Source: Myceligenerans crystallogenes
GTDB lineage: Bacteria; Actinomycetota; Actinomycetes; Actinomycetales; Cellulomonadaceae
Assembly (NCBI RefSeq): GCF_039529775.1
Contig: NZ_BAAANL010000002.1
Location: 583,661 to 647,660 of the forward strand
Reading direction: 5' to 3'
Length of the DNA stretch: 64,000 nt
In this document: piece by piece, positions 50,833 through 59,643 of the stretch
Layout: each line of letters opens with the position of its first letter
Numbering within the stretch: position 1 is the stretch's first letter
Notes under the pieces: model-generated
Seen by the model: only the letters and a program-made list of their open reading frames with translations
The model's database searches: none
What the model was told of the DNA's origin: nothing
Translations under genes and position numbers: made by a program

Positions 50833-51723
50833 TCACGCCCCTTGCGTGGTCTCGGGCCCCTCCGCGGTGGTTTCCGCGGCCGGAGCCCGATCTCTGCGTG
50901 CCAGGACGATCGAGACTGCCAGGGCCACCAGGCCCAGCACGATCGCTGTCCAGACATTGAGCCGGAGACCCAGCAGGGTCTCCGTCTCGTCGATCCGCAT
51001 CATCTCGATCCAGACCCGGCCGAGAGTGTAGACGACGACGTACGCCCAGAATACCCGGCCATGACCGAAGTTGAACCGCCGGTCCAGGAAAAGCAAAAGT
51101 GCGGCGGTCACCAGACACCACAGGATCTCGTAACCGAACAGCGGATGAAACGTTGTGCCCTCCGGGTAGGCGACGCCCGTGGCCGGATTCGTCACCAGAT
51201 GTTCCGGCGCGATCCGCAGCGCCCACGGCAGGTCCGCGGGCAGCCCGTACAGCTCCTGGTTGAACCAGCTGCCCACGAGCGCCACGGCCTGGCCCACGAG
51301 CAGCCCGGGGGCGGCGGCGTCGGCCAGCGAGGCGAACGGCAGGCGGTGGATCCTGCACGCGATCCACGCCCCGAGCGCGCCCAGCGGGACGGCGCCCCAG
51401 ACGGCCAGGCCGCCCTCCCAGAGCCGCAGCACCGCCCACGGGTCGGCGCCGGGCGCGAGGTACGTGTCCGGCGTCGTCAGCACATGGTAGGCGCGGGCGC
51501 CCACCAGGCCGAACGGCACGGCCCAGAACGTGACGTCCAGCACCCGCCAGCCGTCACCCCCGCGGGCCCGCCACCGCGCCACCGTGATCCAGACCGCGAC
51601 CGCGATCCCCGCCAGCAGCGCGAGCGCGTACGCCCGGACCGGGAGCACGCCCAGGTACCAGGTGTGCTCGGACGGGCTGGGGATGCTCGCGGGCAGCTGG
51701 GACAGCGGGAGGGTCAGAGGCAC
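50833..51723 (-). CDS. lgt: Prolipoprotein diacylglyceryl transferase
   Basis: Membrane enzyme that transfers diacylglycerol from phosphatidylglycerol to lipobox cysteines, the first step of lipoprotein maturation; this window encodes at least three lipoprotein clients. It is 296 aa with seven helices. Signature residues are GLVGARAYHVL (Y-H) and WEGGLAVWGAVPLG. GSWFNQELYG contains the conserved N-x-E-x-Y/F region. HPLFGYEILWCL and GRVWIEMMRID follow. GTG start at 51723. It follows trpA by 26 bases in the same operon, as is typical in actinobacteria. Confidence 0.96.
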   Translation of the reverse strand: MPLTLPLSQLPASIPSPSEHTWYLGVLPVRAYALALLAGIAVAVWITVARWRARGGDGWRVLDVTFWAVPFGLVGARAYHVLTTPDTYLAPGADPWAVLRLWEGGLAVWGAVPLGALGAWIACRIHRLPFASLADAAAPGLLVGQAVALVGSWFNQELYGLPADLPWALRIAPEHLVTNPATGVAYPEGTTFHPLFGYEILWCLVTAALLLFLDRRFNFGHGRVFWAYVVVYTLGRVWIEMMRIDETETLLGLRLNVWTAIVLGLVALAVSIVLARRDRAPAAETTAEGPETTQGA

Positions 51724-51749
51724 GTACGCTCCGGCGGGGGGTCATCGGA

Positions 51750-52625
51750 TCAGGACGCGCCGTGCGCGGCGCGTGCAGACCGTACCCCGTGAGCCAGGTC
51801 GCGCGTGACATCCGCCAGAACCTTGAGACGGTCCGCCCACGGCTCGTCCCCGAGCAACGGCTTGACCAGGGCGGATCCCACGATGACGCCGTCGGCCCAG
51901 CGTCCCACCTCGGCCGCCTGGGTGCCGGTGGACACCCCGATGCCGACGCACACGTGCTCCGCGCCCGCGGCGCGGGTGTCGGCGACGAGCTGCTCCGCGC
52001 GCTCCCCCACCGTCGCGCGCACACCCGTGACGCCCATCAGGGACGCGGCGTAGATGAACCCGCGGGCGGCGCGGGCCGTGAGCGCCAGGCGGTCCGGCGT
52101 GGACGTGGGTGCCACGAGGAACACCCGGTCCAGGCCGTGCGCGTCGCTCGCGGCGATCCACTCGGCCGCCTCGTCCGGGATGAGGTCCGGGGTGATGAGG
52201 CCGGCGCCGCCGGCAGCGGCGAGGTCGCGGGCGAACGCGTCCACGCCGTACCGCAGCACGGGGTTCCAGTAGGTCATCGGGAGCACCGCGACGTGCGGCG
52301 CGTGCTCGCGCAGCCGCCGGATCACCTCGAAGACGTCCCGCACCCGCACGCCCGCGTCCAGGGCGGCCTGCGCGGCCTCCTGGATCACGATGCCGTCCAT
52401 CACCGGGTCCGAGTACGGGATGCCCAGCTCGATGACGTCCACGCCGTTGTCGGCGAGCGTCAGCAGCGCCTCGACCGAGCGCTCCACGTCCGGGAAGCCG
52501 ATCGGGAGGTAACCGACCAGCGCGGGCCGGTTCTCCTGGTCGCGCAGGCGCGTCAGCAGGTCGCCCACGGACCCGGCCGGCGCGCCCACCGCGCTCCCGC
52601 CCACCGTCGTCGTCGCCTCGCTCAT
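51750..52625 (-). CDS. trpA: Tryptophan synthase alpha chain
   Basis: Cleaves indole-3-glycerol phosphate to indole, which is channelled to TrpB. The 291-aa TIM barrel has ALVGYLPIGFPDVERS and the catalytic glutamate in VIELGIPYSDPVMDG. The second catalytic aspartate is in GLITPDLIPDEAAEW, and the phosphate loop is CVGIGVSTGTQAAEV. The N-terminus has about 20 extra Gly/Ala/Thr-rich residues. The ATG at 52625 overlaps the trpB stop (ATGA) with GGAGGG upstream. Confidence 0.97.
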   Translation of the reverse strand: MSEATTTVGGSAVGAPAGSVGDLLTRLRDQENRPALVGYLPIGFPDVERSVEALLTLADNGVDVIELGIPYSDPVMDGIVIQEAAQAALDAGVRVRDVFEVIRRLREHAPHVAVLPMTYWNPVLRYGVDAFARDLAAAGGAGLITPDLIPDEAAEWIAASDAHGLDRVFLVAPTSTPDRLALTARAARGFIYAASLMGVTGVRATVGERAEQLVADTRAAGAEHVCVGIGVSTGTQAAEVGRWADGVIVGSALVKPLLGDEPWADRLKVLADVTRDLAHGVRSARAAHGAS

Positions 52626-53938
52626 CCCCGGCCCTCCATCTTCTCCAGCTCGTGCGACGCCACGCCCTCGTCGAGCAGGCCGAACCAGCGCGCGGCCGTG
52701 GCCACGTCCTTGTCGCCGCGGCCCGAGAGGTTCACCAGGATCGTGTACGGCTCGCCGTCCGGTCCCGTCCTCCCCTCGGCCGCGGCCGCGCGGCCCAGAC
52801 GCAGCGCGCCCGCCAGGGCGTGCGCCGACTCGATGGCCGGGATGATGCCCTCCGTGCGGCACAGCAGGCGGAACGCCTCCATCGCCTCGTCGTCGGTCAC
52901 CGGCTCGTAGGTGGCGCGGCCGAGGTCGTGCAGCCAGGAGTGCGCCGGGCCGACGCTGGGGTAGTCCAGCCCCGCGGACACCGAGTGGCTCGGGCGCGTC
53001 TGGCCGTCCTCGTCCTGCAGCAGGTAGGAGCGCGCGCCGTGCAGCACGCCGGGCTCGCCGCCCGAGAAGCGGGCGGCGTGCCGCCCGGACTCGATGCCCT
53101 CGCCCCCGGCCTCGAAACCGAAGATCTCCACGCCCTCGTCGTCGAGGAACGCGTTGAACAGGCCGAGCGCGTTGGAGCCGCCGCCGACGCAGGCGGCCAG
53201 GGCGTCGGGCAGCCGGCCCGTGCGCTCCAGCATCTGCTCGCGCGCCTCCTCGCCGATGATGCGGTGGAACTGCCGCACCATCTCGGGGAACGGGTGCGGC
53301 CCGGTGACGGTGCCGAGCACGTAGTGCGTGTGCTCGACGTTGGTCACCCAGTCACGCAGCGCCTCGTTGATCGCGTCCTTGAGCGTGCGGGTCCCGGCGG
53401 TGACCGGCACCACCTCGGCGCCGAGCAGGCGCATCCGCGCGACGTTCAGGGCCTGGCGGCGCGTGTCCTCCTCGCCCATGTAGATCACGCACTCGAGGTC
53501 CATGAGGGCGGCCGCCGTCGCGGTGGCGACGCCGTGCTGGCCGGCGCCGGTCTCCGCGATGACGCGGCGCTTGCCCATGCGCTTGACCAGCAGGGCCTGG
53601 CCCAGCACGTTGTTGATCTTGTGCGAGCCGGTGTGGTTCAGGTCCTCGCGCTTGAGGAAGACCCGCACACCCGGGAACGACGACGGCGCCCCCTCACCCA
53701 CGGCCTGCGCGGCGAAGCGCTGCACCTCGGTCAGCGGGCTCGGGCGCCCGGTGTACTCGCGGTGCAGGCGGGCGAGCTCCGCGACGAACGCGGGGTCGTC
53801 CGAGGCCTTGGAGTACTCGGTCTCGAGCTCGTCCAGCGCCGCGATGAGCGACTCCGGGACGAACCGGCCGCCGAACTCCCCGAAGTAGGGGCCGGTCACG
53901 TCGGCCAGGCGTGCTCCTAGGCCTTCAGACAGGCTCAC
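52622..53938 (-). CDS. trpB: Tryptophan synthase beta chain
   Basis: PLP enzyme that joins indole and serine to give tryptophan. It is 438 aa. It starts VSLSEGLGARLADVTGPYFGEFGGRFVPESL. The PLP lysine is in NHTGSHKINNVLGQ, the catalytic glutamate in AETGAGQHGVATAT, and the phosphate-binding GGGSNA is present. The GTG at 53938 has AAGGA 6 bases upstream. The gene lies between trpC (32-base gap) and trpA (4-base overlap). Residues 30-438 match the full family length. Confidence 0.97.
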   Translation of the reverse strand: MSLSEGLGARLADVTGPYFGEFGGRFVPESLIAALDELETEYSKASDDPAFVAELARLHREYTGRPSPLTEVQRFAAQAVGEGAPSSFPGVRVFLKREDLNHTGSHKINNVLGQALLVKRMGKRRVIAETGAGQHGVATATAAALMDLECVIYMGEEDTRRQALNVARMRLLGAEVVPVTAGTRTLKDAINEALRDWVTNVEHTHYVLGTVTGPHPFPEMVRQFHRIIGEEAREQMLERTGRLPDALAACVGGGSNALGLFNAFLDDEGVEIFGFEAGGEGIESGRHAARFSGGEPGVLHGARSYLLQDEDGQTRPSHSVSAGLDYPSVGPAHSWLHDLGRATYEPVTDDEAMEAFRLLCRTEGIIPAIESAHALAGALRLGRAAAAEGRTGPDGEPYTILVNLSGRGDKDVATAARWFGLLDEGVASHELEKMEGRG

Positions 53939-53970
53939 GTCGTTTCCTTCCTGGAGGAACTGGTCTGCTG

Positions 53971-54789
53971 TCACTGCGTCGGCCGCACCGATCGCAGCGA
54001 GGGGTGCGCGCCGGCCGCGACGAGCTCGGCCACGGCGGCCCGCGGGTTCCCGTTGCGGACCAGGGCCTCGCCCACGAGGACGACGTCGGCGCCCGCCCGG
54101 GCCATCTCCATGACCTCGCGCGGGCCGCCGATGCCGGACTCCGCGACGCGCACGACGTCGTCCGGCACGTACGGCGCGAGGCGCTGGAACACCGTCATGT
54201 CGACCTCGAGCGTCTTGAGGTTCCGGTGGTTGATGCCCACCACCCGGGCGCCGGCGTCGAGCGCGCGCTGCACCTCGTTCAGGTCGTGCGCCTCCACGAG
54301 CGCCGTCATGCCGAGCGAGTGCACGCGCTCGACCAGCGACTCCAGCACCGTCTGCTCGAGCGCCGCCACGATGAGCAGGACGACGTCGGCGCCGTGCGCA
54401 CGCGCCTCCCACACCTGGTAGGGCGTGACGACGAAGTCCTTGCGCAGCAGCGGGGTGTCCACCCGCGCGCGCACCGCGTCCAGGTCGGCGAGCGAGCCGG
54501 AGAACCGGCGCTGCTCGGTGAGCACGGAGATCACCGCGGCGCCGCCGGCCGCGTACTCGACCGCGAGCGCCGCGGGGTCCGCGATGTCGGCCAGCGCCCC
54601 CTTGGACGGGCTGGAGCGCTTCACCTCCGCGATGACCGCGACGGCCTCGGGATCCTTGAGACGGCCGACGACCTCGAGCGCGCCCGGCTGCTTCGCCGCG
54701 CGCTCCTTGAGGTCGTCGAGGGACGTGCGCGCCTCGCGCTCCGCGAGGTCCTCGAGGACCCCCGCGACGATGTCGTCCAGGACCGCCAT
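53971..54789 (-). CDS. trpC: Indole-3-glycerol phosphate synthase
   Basis: Closes the indole ring from CdRP in tryptophan synthesis. The 272-aa TIM barrel begins MAVLDDIVAGVLEDLAEREA. It has the signature VIAEVKRSSPSKG, the catalytic segment LLRKDFVVTPYQVWEARAHGADVVLLI, and GINHRNLKTLEVD. It ends VAESGIGGPREV and VLVGEALVR. The ATG at 54789 follows GGGAGG. It is the first gene of the trpC-trpB-trpA-lgt unit. The leader (54790-55051) shows no Trp-rich leader peptide, only GC-rich inverted repeats. Confidence 0.97.
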   Translation of the reverse strand: MAVLDDIVAGVLEDLAEREARTSLDDLKERAAKQPGALEVVGRLKDPEAVAVIAEVKRSSPSKGALADIADPAALAVEYAAGGAAVISVLTEQRRFSGSLADLDAVRARVDTPLLRKDFVVTPYQVWEARAHGADVVLLIVAALEQTVLESLVERVHSLGMTALVEAHDLNEVQRALDAGARVVGINHRNLKTLEVDMTVFQRLAPYVPDDVVRVAESGIGGPREVMEMARAGADVVLVGEALVRNGNPRAAVAELVAAGAHPSLRSVRPTQ

Positions 54790-55051
54790 TCGTGTGCCTC
54801 CCGTGCCGTGCCTGAGCTGGGTTGCCCGCCCCGCGATCATCGTAGGCCGTCGGGGCTGCTGTCCCGGCCACCTGCCACCTGTCGGGACGCCTTCGGCCCC
54901 AGCATGGACCACCGGGACGTTCCGGGCACGCCGAACCGGCGTCGTCCGGGGGGCGTACGGGTGCTGAGGTGAGCGTTCGCACGGGCCGGAGGGCGCGCGC
55001 CGGCCCCGGGCCCCCGGCGCCGGTCCGCCGCGGAGGGCGGCGGCGCACCGG

Positions 55052-56224
55052 TCAGGGTGCGGTCGCGGCAAGGATTTCCGCGGCCCGCCGGATTTCGGCG
55101 GAGGTGAGACCGGCGTGCGCGGTGAGGCGCAGCCGGGGCCACGGGACCGAGGGCGGCCGGAAGCAGAAGACCTCGACGCCGGCGGCCCGGCAGCGGGCCG
55201 CCCAGGCAACGGCGTCCTGCGCGGACGGCGCGGGAACGGAGACGACGGCGGCCCCGGGCCGGGTCGCGTCGAGGCCCGCGGCACGCAGGGCGTCCGACAG
55301 CCCTTCGGCCGCCTCACGGCAGCGTCCCGCACGCTCGGGTTCGCGCCGCAGCACGCGCAGCGCGGCCAGGGCTCCGCCCGCGGCGGCGGGCGCGAGGCCG
55401 GTGTCGAACATGAAGGTCCGGGCGGCACTGACAAGGTGCCCGACGACGTCCGCCGGGCCGAGCACGGCACCGCCCTGCGAGCCGAGGGCCTTGGACAGGG
55501 TGACCGTGGCGACGACGTCGCGCGCCCCCGCGAGCCCGGCGTCGTGGACGCTGCCGCGCCCGCCGTCGCCGACGACGCCGAGGCCGTGCGCGTCGTCGAC
55601 CAGCAGGCCGGCGCCGGCGTCCCGGCAGACCCGGGCGAGATCGCGCAGGGGCGCGAGGTCGCCCTCGACGGAGAAGACGCCGTCGGTGACCACGAGCGCC
55701 GGCCCGGCGAAGACGCCCGCCGCGGGCGCGTCGTCACCGGCGTCGGGCATCGGCCTGACGAGGCCGGCTGCGACGTCGTCCGGCGACGCGTGCCGCGCGA
55801 TCCGGACCTCGCCGCCGGCGAGGCGGCAGCCGTCGATGACCGAGGCGTGGTTGCCGGCGTCGGACACGATCAGGCTGCCGCGCGGCGCGAGGGCCGCGAG
55901 CGCCCCGAGGTTGGCGGCGTACCCGGTGGCGAAGACGAGGGCGGCCTCGAAGCCGCAGAACTCCGCGAGCTCGGCCTCCAGGGTGGCGTGCAGGCTGGTG
56001 GAGCCGGTGACGAGGCGGGAGCCGGTGGCGCCGGCGCCCCAGGTGCGGGCGGCGCCGGCCGCGGCCGCGGTGACCTCGGAGTGGCGGGCGAGGGAGAGGT
56101 AGTCGTTGCTGGCGAGGTCGAGGGTGCCGGCGGCGGCCTCGCGCGGCCGCACCTCGCGCAGCAGCCCGGCGGCGCGACGGCGCTCGGTGTCGGCGGCGAT
56201 CCAGCCGAACGGGTCGTTCTGCAT
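55052..56224 (-). CDS. bioF: 8-amino-7-oxononanoate synthase
   Basis: PLP enzyme that condenses pimeloyl-CoA/ACP with alanine in biotin synthesis. The 390-aa product has the alpha-oxoamine-synthase pattern LDLASNDYLSLARH, GSRLVTGSTSLH, FATGYAANLGAL and DAGNHASVIDG. It also has LLVDDAHGLGVVG and the Schiff-base lysine in TLSKALGSQGG. The start at 56224 (MQNDPFGW) is the usual one; no strong ribosome site is visible. It is divergent from bioB-bioA-bioD with 104 bases between. It could act in related alpha-oxoamine pathways, but the context settles bioF. Confidence 0.93.
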   Translation of the reverse strand: MQNDPFGWIAADTERRRAAGLLREVRPREAAAGTLDLASNDYLSLARHSEVTAAAAGAARTWGAGATGSRLVTGSTSLHATLEAELAEFCGFEAALVFATGYAANLGALAALAPRGSLIVSDAGNHASVIDGCRLAGGEVRIARHASPDDVAAGLVRPMPDAGDDAPAAGVFAGPALVVTDGVFSVEGDLAPLRDLARVCRDAGAGLLVDDAHGLGVVGDGGRGSVHDAGLAGARDVVATVTLSKALGSQGGAVLGPADVVGHLVSAARTFMFDTGLAPAAAGGALAALRVLRREPERAGRCREAAEGLSDALRAAGLDATRPGAAVVSVPAPSAQDAVAWAARCRAAGVEVFCFRPPSVPWPRLRLTAHAGLTSAEIRRAAEILAATAP

Positions 56225-56328
56225 GCGCCGACGGTAGCCGTGACCAGCCGGGATCCACACACGCCGCCGGGGATGTTGTCGTCAACCACCATTCCCGCGC
56301 GGCGGCGTCGTCGGTGATGATCAGGTCC
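56225..56328. promoter_or_regulatory. Divergent bioF/bioB control region
   Basis: This 104-base gap must carry both promoters. TGTTG-tcg-TCAACCA near 56273 gives an imperfect inverted repeat (GTTG/CAAC) that could be an operator. It does not match the actinobacterial BioQ (TGAAC-N-GTTCA) or BirA boxes. Assignment is tentative. Confidence 0.3.
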
Positions 56329-57414
56329 ATGACCGAAACCGCGCTGCCAGAGCTGCTGTCGTCCGTCGTCGCGAAGGGCCTCGCGGCCGACCCCGCCGAC
56401 CCGGTCACGCGCCAGGAGGCGCTGGCGGTCCTCGCCACAGGCGACGAGGACCTGATGGACGTCGTCGCGGCGGCCGGGCGCGTGCGGCGGCGCTGGTTCG
56501 GGAACCGGGTGAAGCTGAACTACCTGGTCAACCTGAAGTCGGGGCTGTGCCCCGAGGACTGCTTCTACTGCTCGCAGCGGCTCGGCTCGGAGGCCGACGT
56601 GCTGAAGTACACGTGGCTGTCGCCGGACGCCGCCGCCGACGCCGCCGCGGCGGGGGTCGCGGGCGGCGCGAAGCGGGTGTGCCTCGTGGCCAGCGGCCGC
56701 GGCCCGACGGACCGGGACGTGGACCGGGTGGCGCGCACCGTGGGCGCCGTGCGCGAGCGCAACCCCGAGGTGGAGGTGTGCGCGTGCCTCGGCCTGCTGG
56801 GCGAGGGCCAGGCCGAGAAGCTGGGCGCGGCGGGCGTGGACGCCTACAACCACAACCTCAACACGTCCGAGGCGACGTACTCCGAGATCTGCACGACGCA
56901 CGAGTTCGCGGACCGGGTGGAGACCGTGGGGCGCGCCAAGGGCGCGGGCCTGTCGGCCTGCTCCGGGCTGATCGCGGGGATGGGCGAGAGCGACGAGGAC
57001 CTCGTGGACGTGGTGCTGGAGCTGCGGGCGCTGGACCCGGACTCGGTGCCGGTGAACTTCCTCATGCCGTTCGAGGGGACGCCGCTGGAGGGCACGTGGG
57101 AGCTGACGCCGCAGAAGGCGCTGCGGATCCTGGCGATGACGCGGTTCGTGCACCCGGACGTGGAGGTCCGGCTGGCGGGCGGGCGCGAGCTGCACCTGCG
57201 CACGCTGCAGCCGCTGGCGCTGCAGTGCGCGAACTCCATCTTCCTGGGCGACTACCTGACCAGCGAGGGGCAGGCGGGCAAGGCGGACCTGGAGATGATC
57301 GCGGACGCCGGGTTCGTGGTCGAGGGCGCGGGGACCGACACGATGCCGGAGCACCGGCGCGACGTCGTCGTGCGCAAGCGGGGTGCGGGGACGCAGGTCG
57401 CGCCGAATGCGTGA
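56329..57414 (+). CDS. bioB: Biotin synthase
   Basis: Radical-SAM enzyme that inserts sulfur into dethiobiotin. It is 361 aa. The 4Fe-4S motif C-x3-C-x2-C is in SGLCPEDCFYCSQ (C74, C78, C81). The 2Fe-2S cysteine region is VCLVASGRG and EVCACLGLL. YNHNLNTSEATYSEICTTH and the C-terminal Arg in RLAGGRELHLR are present. I start at ATG 56329 (MTETALPELL); a GTG and another ATG four to five codons upstream are possible. It overlaps bioA by 8 bases. Confidence 0.96.
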   Translation: MTETALPELLSSVVAKGLAADPADPVTRQEALAVLATGDEDLMDVVAAAGRVRRRWFGNRVKLNYLVNLKSGLCPEDCFYCSQRLGSEADVLKYTWLSPDAAADAAAAGVAGGAKRVCLVASGRGPTDRDVDRVARTVGAVRERNPEVEVCACLGLLGEGQAEKLGAAGVDAYNHNLNTSEATYSEICTTHEFADRVETVGRAKGAGLSACSGLIAGMGESDEDLVDVVLELRALDPDSVPVNFLMPFEGTPLEGTWELTPQKALRILAMTRFVHPDVEVRLAGGRELHLRTLQPLALQCANSIFLGDYLTSEGQAGKADLEMIADAGFVVEGAGTDTMPEHRRDVVVRKRGAGTQVAPNA

Positions 57415-58765
57415 CGCCCGGCGGAAGGGAGCGGCGCCGGGCGCGACGTCGGCGGCGGACGACGGCGCCGGCCTCCTCGCGCTCGACCGCGCCCACGTCT
57501 GGCACCCCTACGGCCCGCTGCCGGGAACGACGACGCCGCTGGTGGTGGAGTCCGCGCAGGGGGTGCGGCTGCGGCTGGCCGAGCCCGCCTGGGGGCGGCG
57601 CGAGCTGGTGGACGGGATGTCGTCGTGGTGGGCGGCGATCCACGGGTACCGGCACCCCGTGCTGGACGCGGCGGTCACCGGCCAGCTCGGGCGGATGAGC
57701 CACGTGATGTTCGGCGGGCTGACGCACGAGCCCGCCGTGCGGCTGGCGGCCCGGCTGGCGGAGATCACGCCGGAGCCGCTGCGGCACGTGTTCCTCGCGG
57801 ACTCCGGGTCGGTGGCCGTCGAGGTCGCGATGAAGATGTGCCTGCAGTACTGGGCGTCGACGGGGCGTCCGGCGAAGCGACGCTTCCTGACCTGGCGCGG
57901 CGGGTACCACGGCGACACCTGGCACGCGATGTCCGTGTGCGACCCCGACGGCGGGATGCACTCGCTGTGGTCGGGCGCGCTGCCGCGGCAGGTCTTCGCA
58001 CCGGCCCCGCCGGCGGATCCGGGGCACGACGACCTGGACGCGGCGTACCTGGCGACGCTCGACGCGCTGATCGGGCGGCACGCGCACGAGCTCGCCGCGG
58101 TGATCGTGGAGCCGGTGGTGCAGGGCGCCGGCGGGATGCGGTTCCACTCCCCCGGCTACGTCCGCGCGCTGCGCGAGGCGTGCGACCGGCACGACGTGCT
58201 GCTCGTCCTCGACGAGATCGCGACCGGGTTCGGCCGCACGGGCACGCTCTTCGCCGCCGAGCAGGCGGGGATCGCGCCCGACGTGATGTGCCTGGGCAAG
58301 GCGCTGACCGGCGGTTACCTGACGTTGGGCGCGACACTGTGCACGTCCCGGGTCGCGGACGGCATCTCACGCGGCGAGGTCCCCGTGCTCGCGCACGGCC
58401 CCACGTTCATGGGCAACCCGCTCGCGACCGCCGTCGCCCTCGCGTCGATCGACCTGCTGCTCGGCCAGGACTGGCAGGCCGAGGTGCGCCGCGTCGAGTC
58501 CGGCCTGCGGACCGGGCTGGCGCCCGCCCGCGACCTCCCCGGGGTGCGGGACGTGCGGGTCCGCGGCGCGATCGGCGTCGTCCAGCTCGCCACGGAGGTC
58601 GACGTCCCGGCCGCGACCCGCGCCGCCGTCGGCGAGGGCGTCTGGCTGCGGCCGTTCCGTGACCTCGTCTACACGATGCCGCCGTACGTGTCCGACGACG
58701 CCGACGTGGCGCGGATCTGCGCGGGAGTGCTGGCCGCGGCCGGGGCAACGGGGGCGGCGGCATGA
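57407..58765 (+). CDS. bioA: Adenosylmethionine-8-amino-7-oxononanoate aminotransferase
   Basis: PLP class III aminotransferase using SAM as amino donor to make DAPA. It is 452 aa. VWHPYGPLPG and DGMSSWWAAIHGYRHPVLDAA carry the BioA-specific SSWW. SGSVAVEVAMKMCLQYW, WRGGYHGDTWHAMSVCDP and VLDEIATGFGRTG follow. The PLP lysine is in CLGKALTGGYL. ATG 57407 overlaps bioB; a GTG at 57383 is an alternative. It overlaps bioD by 4 bases. Confidence 0.95.
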   Translation: MRDARRKGAAPGATSAADDGAGLLALDRAHVWHPYGPLPGTTTPLVVESAQGVRLRLAEPAWGRRELVDGMSSWWAAIHGYRHPVLDAAVTGQLGRMSHVMFGGLTHEPAVRLAARLAEITPEPLRHVFLADSGSVAVEVAMKMCLQYWASTGRPAKRRFLTWRGGYHGDTWHAMSVCDPDGGMHSLWSGALPRQVFAPAPPADPGHDDLDAAYLATLDALIGRHAHELAAVIVEPVVQGAGGMRFHSPGYVRALREACDRHDVLLVLDEIATGFGRTGTLFAAEQAGIAPDVMCLGKALTGGYLTLGATLCTSRVADGISRGEVPVLAHGPTFMGNPLATAVALASIDLLLGQDWQAEVRRVESGLRTGLAPARDLPGVRDVRVRGAIGVVQLATEVDVPAATRAAVGEGVWLRPFRDLVYTMPPYVSDDADVARICAGVLAAAGATGAAA

Positions 58766-59544
58766 GGGCCGGCGGTGCCGTCCGTGCCCAGGACGGGCCG
58801 CCGTCCGGCCCGGACCGCGGCGGCGTCCGCACCCGGGGCGGGCCGGCGGGCGTGCTGCACGGCGTCGTCGTCGTGACCGGGACCTGCACCGGCGTCGGCA
58901 AGACCGTCGTGACGGCGGCGCTCGCCGCCGCCGCGCTGGCCGCCGGGCGGTCGGTCGCCGTCGTGAAGCCCGCGCAGACCGGGGTGTCCGGCGACGAACC
59001 GGGGGACGTGCACGAGGTGGCGCGTCTCGCCGGGGACGTGACCGTGCACGAGCACGCGCGGTACCCCGAACCGCTCGCCCCGGCGACCGCCGCCCGGAGG
59101 GCGGGGCTGCGGCCGGTGCGGGCGGGCGACGTCGCGCGGGAGATCCGGCGGCTCGCCCGCACGCACGACCTCGTGCTCGTCGAGGGCGCGGGCGGTCTGC
59201 TCGTCAGGTTCGACGACGACGGCGGGACACTGGCCGATCTCGCGACGTTGCTCGGTGCGCCCGTGGTGCTCGTGGCCGCCGCCGGGCTCGGAACCCTCAA
59301 CGCCACCGCGCTCACCGCCGAGGCGCTCCGGCATCGCGGCCTGACCTGCGCCGGGGTCGTGATCGGCAGCATGCCCGCCGAGCCGGACCTGGCGTCCCGC
59401 TGCAACGTCGCGGACCTCCCGGTGGTCGCGGGCGCGCCGCTGATCGGCGTCGTCCCCGAACGCGCGGGGGCACTGCCACCGGAGACCTTCCGCGCACGTG
59501 CGGCGACCTGGCTCCGAGACCCCACCGTCGCCTCACTGCGATAG
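58762..59544 (+). CDS. bioD: Dethiobiotin synthetase
   Basis: ATP-dependent closure of the ureido ring, DAPA to dethiobiotin. The 260-aa product has a Gly/Arg-rich N-terminal extension of about 30 residues before the P-loop VVVTGTCTGVGKT. The usual motif is GTDTxVGKT; the aspartate is Cys here. VVKPAQTG and the LVEGAGGLLVRF loop are intact, as is the late NALT-like region. It is the last gene of bioBAD and ends just before a dispersed inverted repeat. The extension may be untranslated if a later start is used. Confidence 0.92.
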   Translation: MRAGGAVRAQDGPPSGPDRGGVRTRGGPAGVLHGVVVVTGTCTGVGKTVVTAALAAAALAAGRSVAVVKPAQTGVSGDEPGDVHEVARLAGDVTVHEHARYPEPLAPATAARRAGLRPVRAGDVAREIRRLARTHDLVLVEGAGGLLVRFDDDGGTLADLATLLGAPVVLVAAAGLGTLNATALTAEALRHRGLTCAGVVIGSMPAEPDLASRCNVADLPVVAGAPLIGVVPERAGALPPETFRARAATWLRDPTVASLR

Positions 59545-59557
59545 CCGCCGATCCACG

Positions 59558-59643
59558 ACGAGGTTCGCTGCGCGACCACGAGTCTGTCGACCATCGTCCG
59601 AGATCCGATGGCGGCAACCTCGTGGTCGCGCGGCACACCTCGT
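59558..59643. repeat. Dispersed inverted-repeat element, copy B (bioD / Cip1-like junction)
   Basis: CGCGACCACGAG (59571-59582) and CTCGTGGTCGCG (59619-59630) are perfect 12-bp arms. An outer pair ACGAGGT/ACCTCGT (59558-59564, 59637-59643) extends the palindrome. It fills the gap between the bioD stop and the stop of the convergent Cip1-like gene and overlaps that stop by one base. Sequence and order resemble copy A at 19187-19262. It may double as a bidirectional terminator. Confidence 0.7.

Noticed and set aside
54790..55051. trp attenuator or leader peptide upstream of trpC
   Set aside because: No Trp-codon run follows a start codon, and the inverted repeats present are unspecific GC-rich ones.
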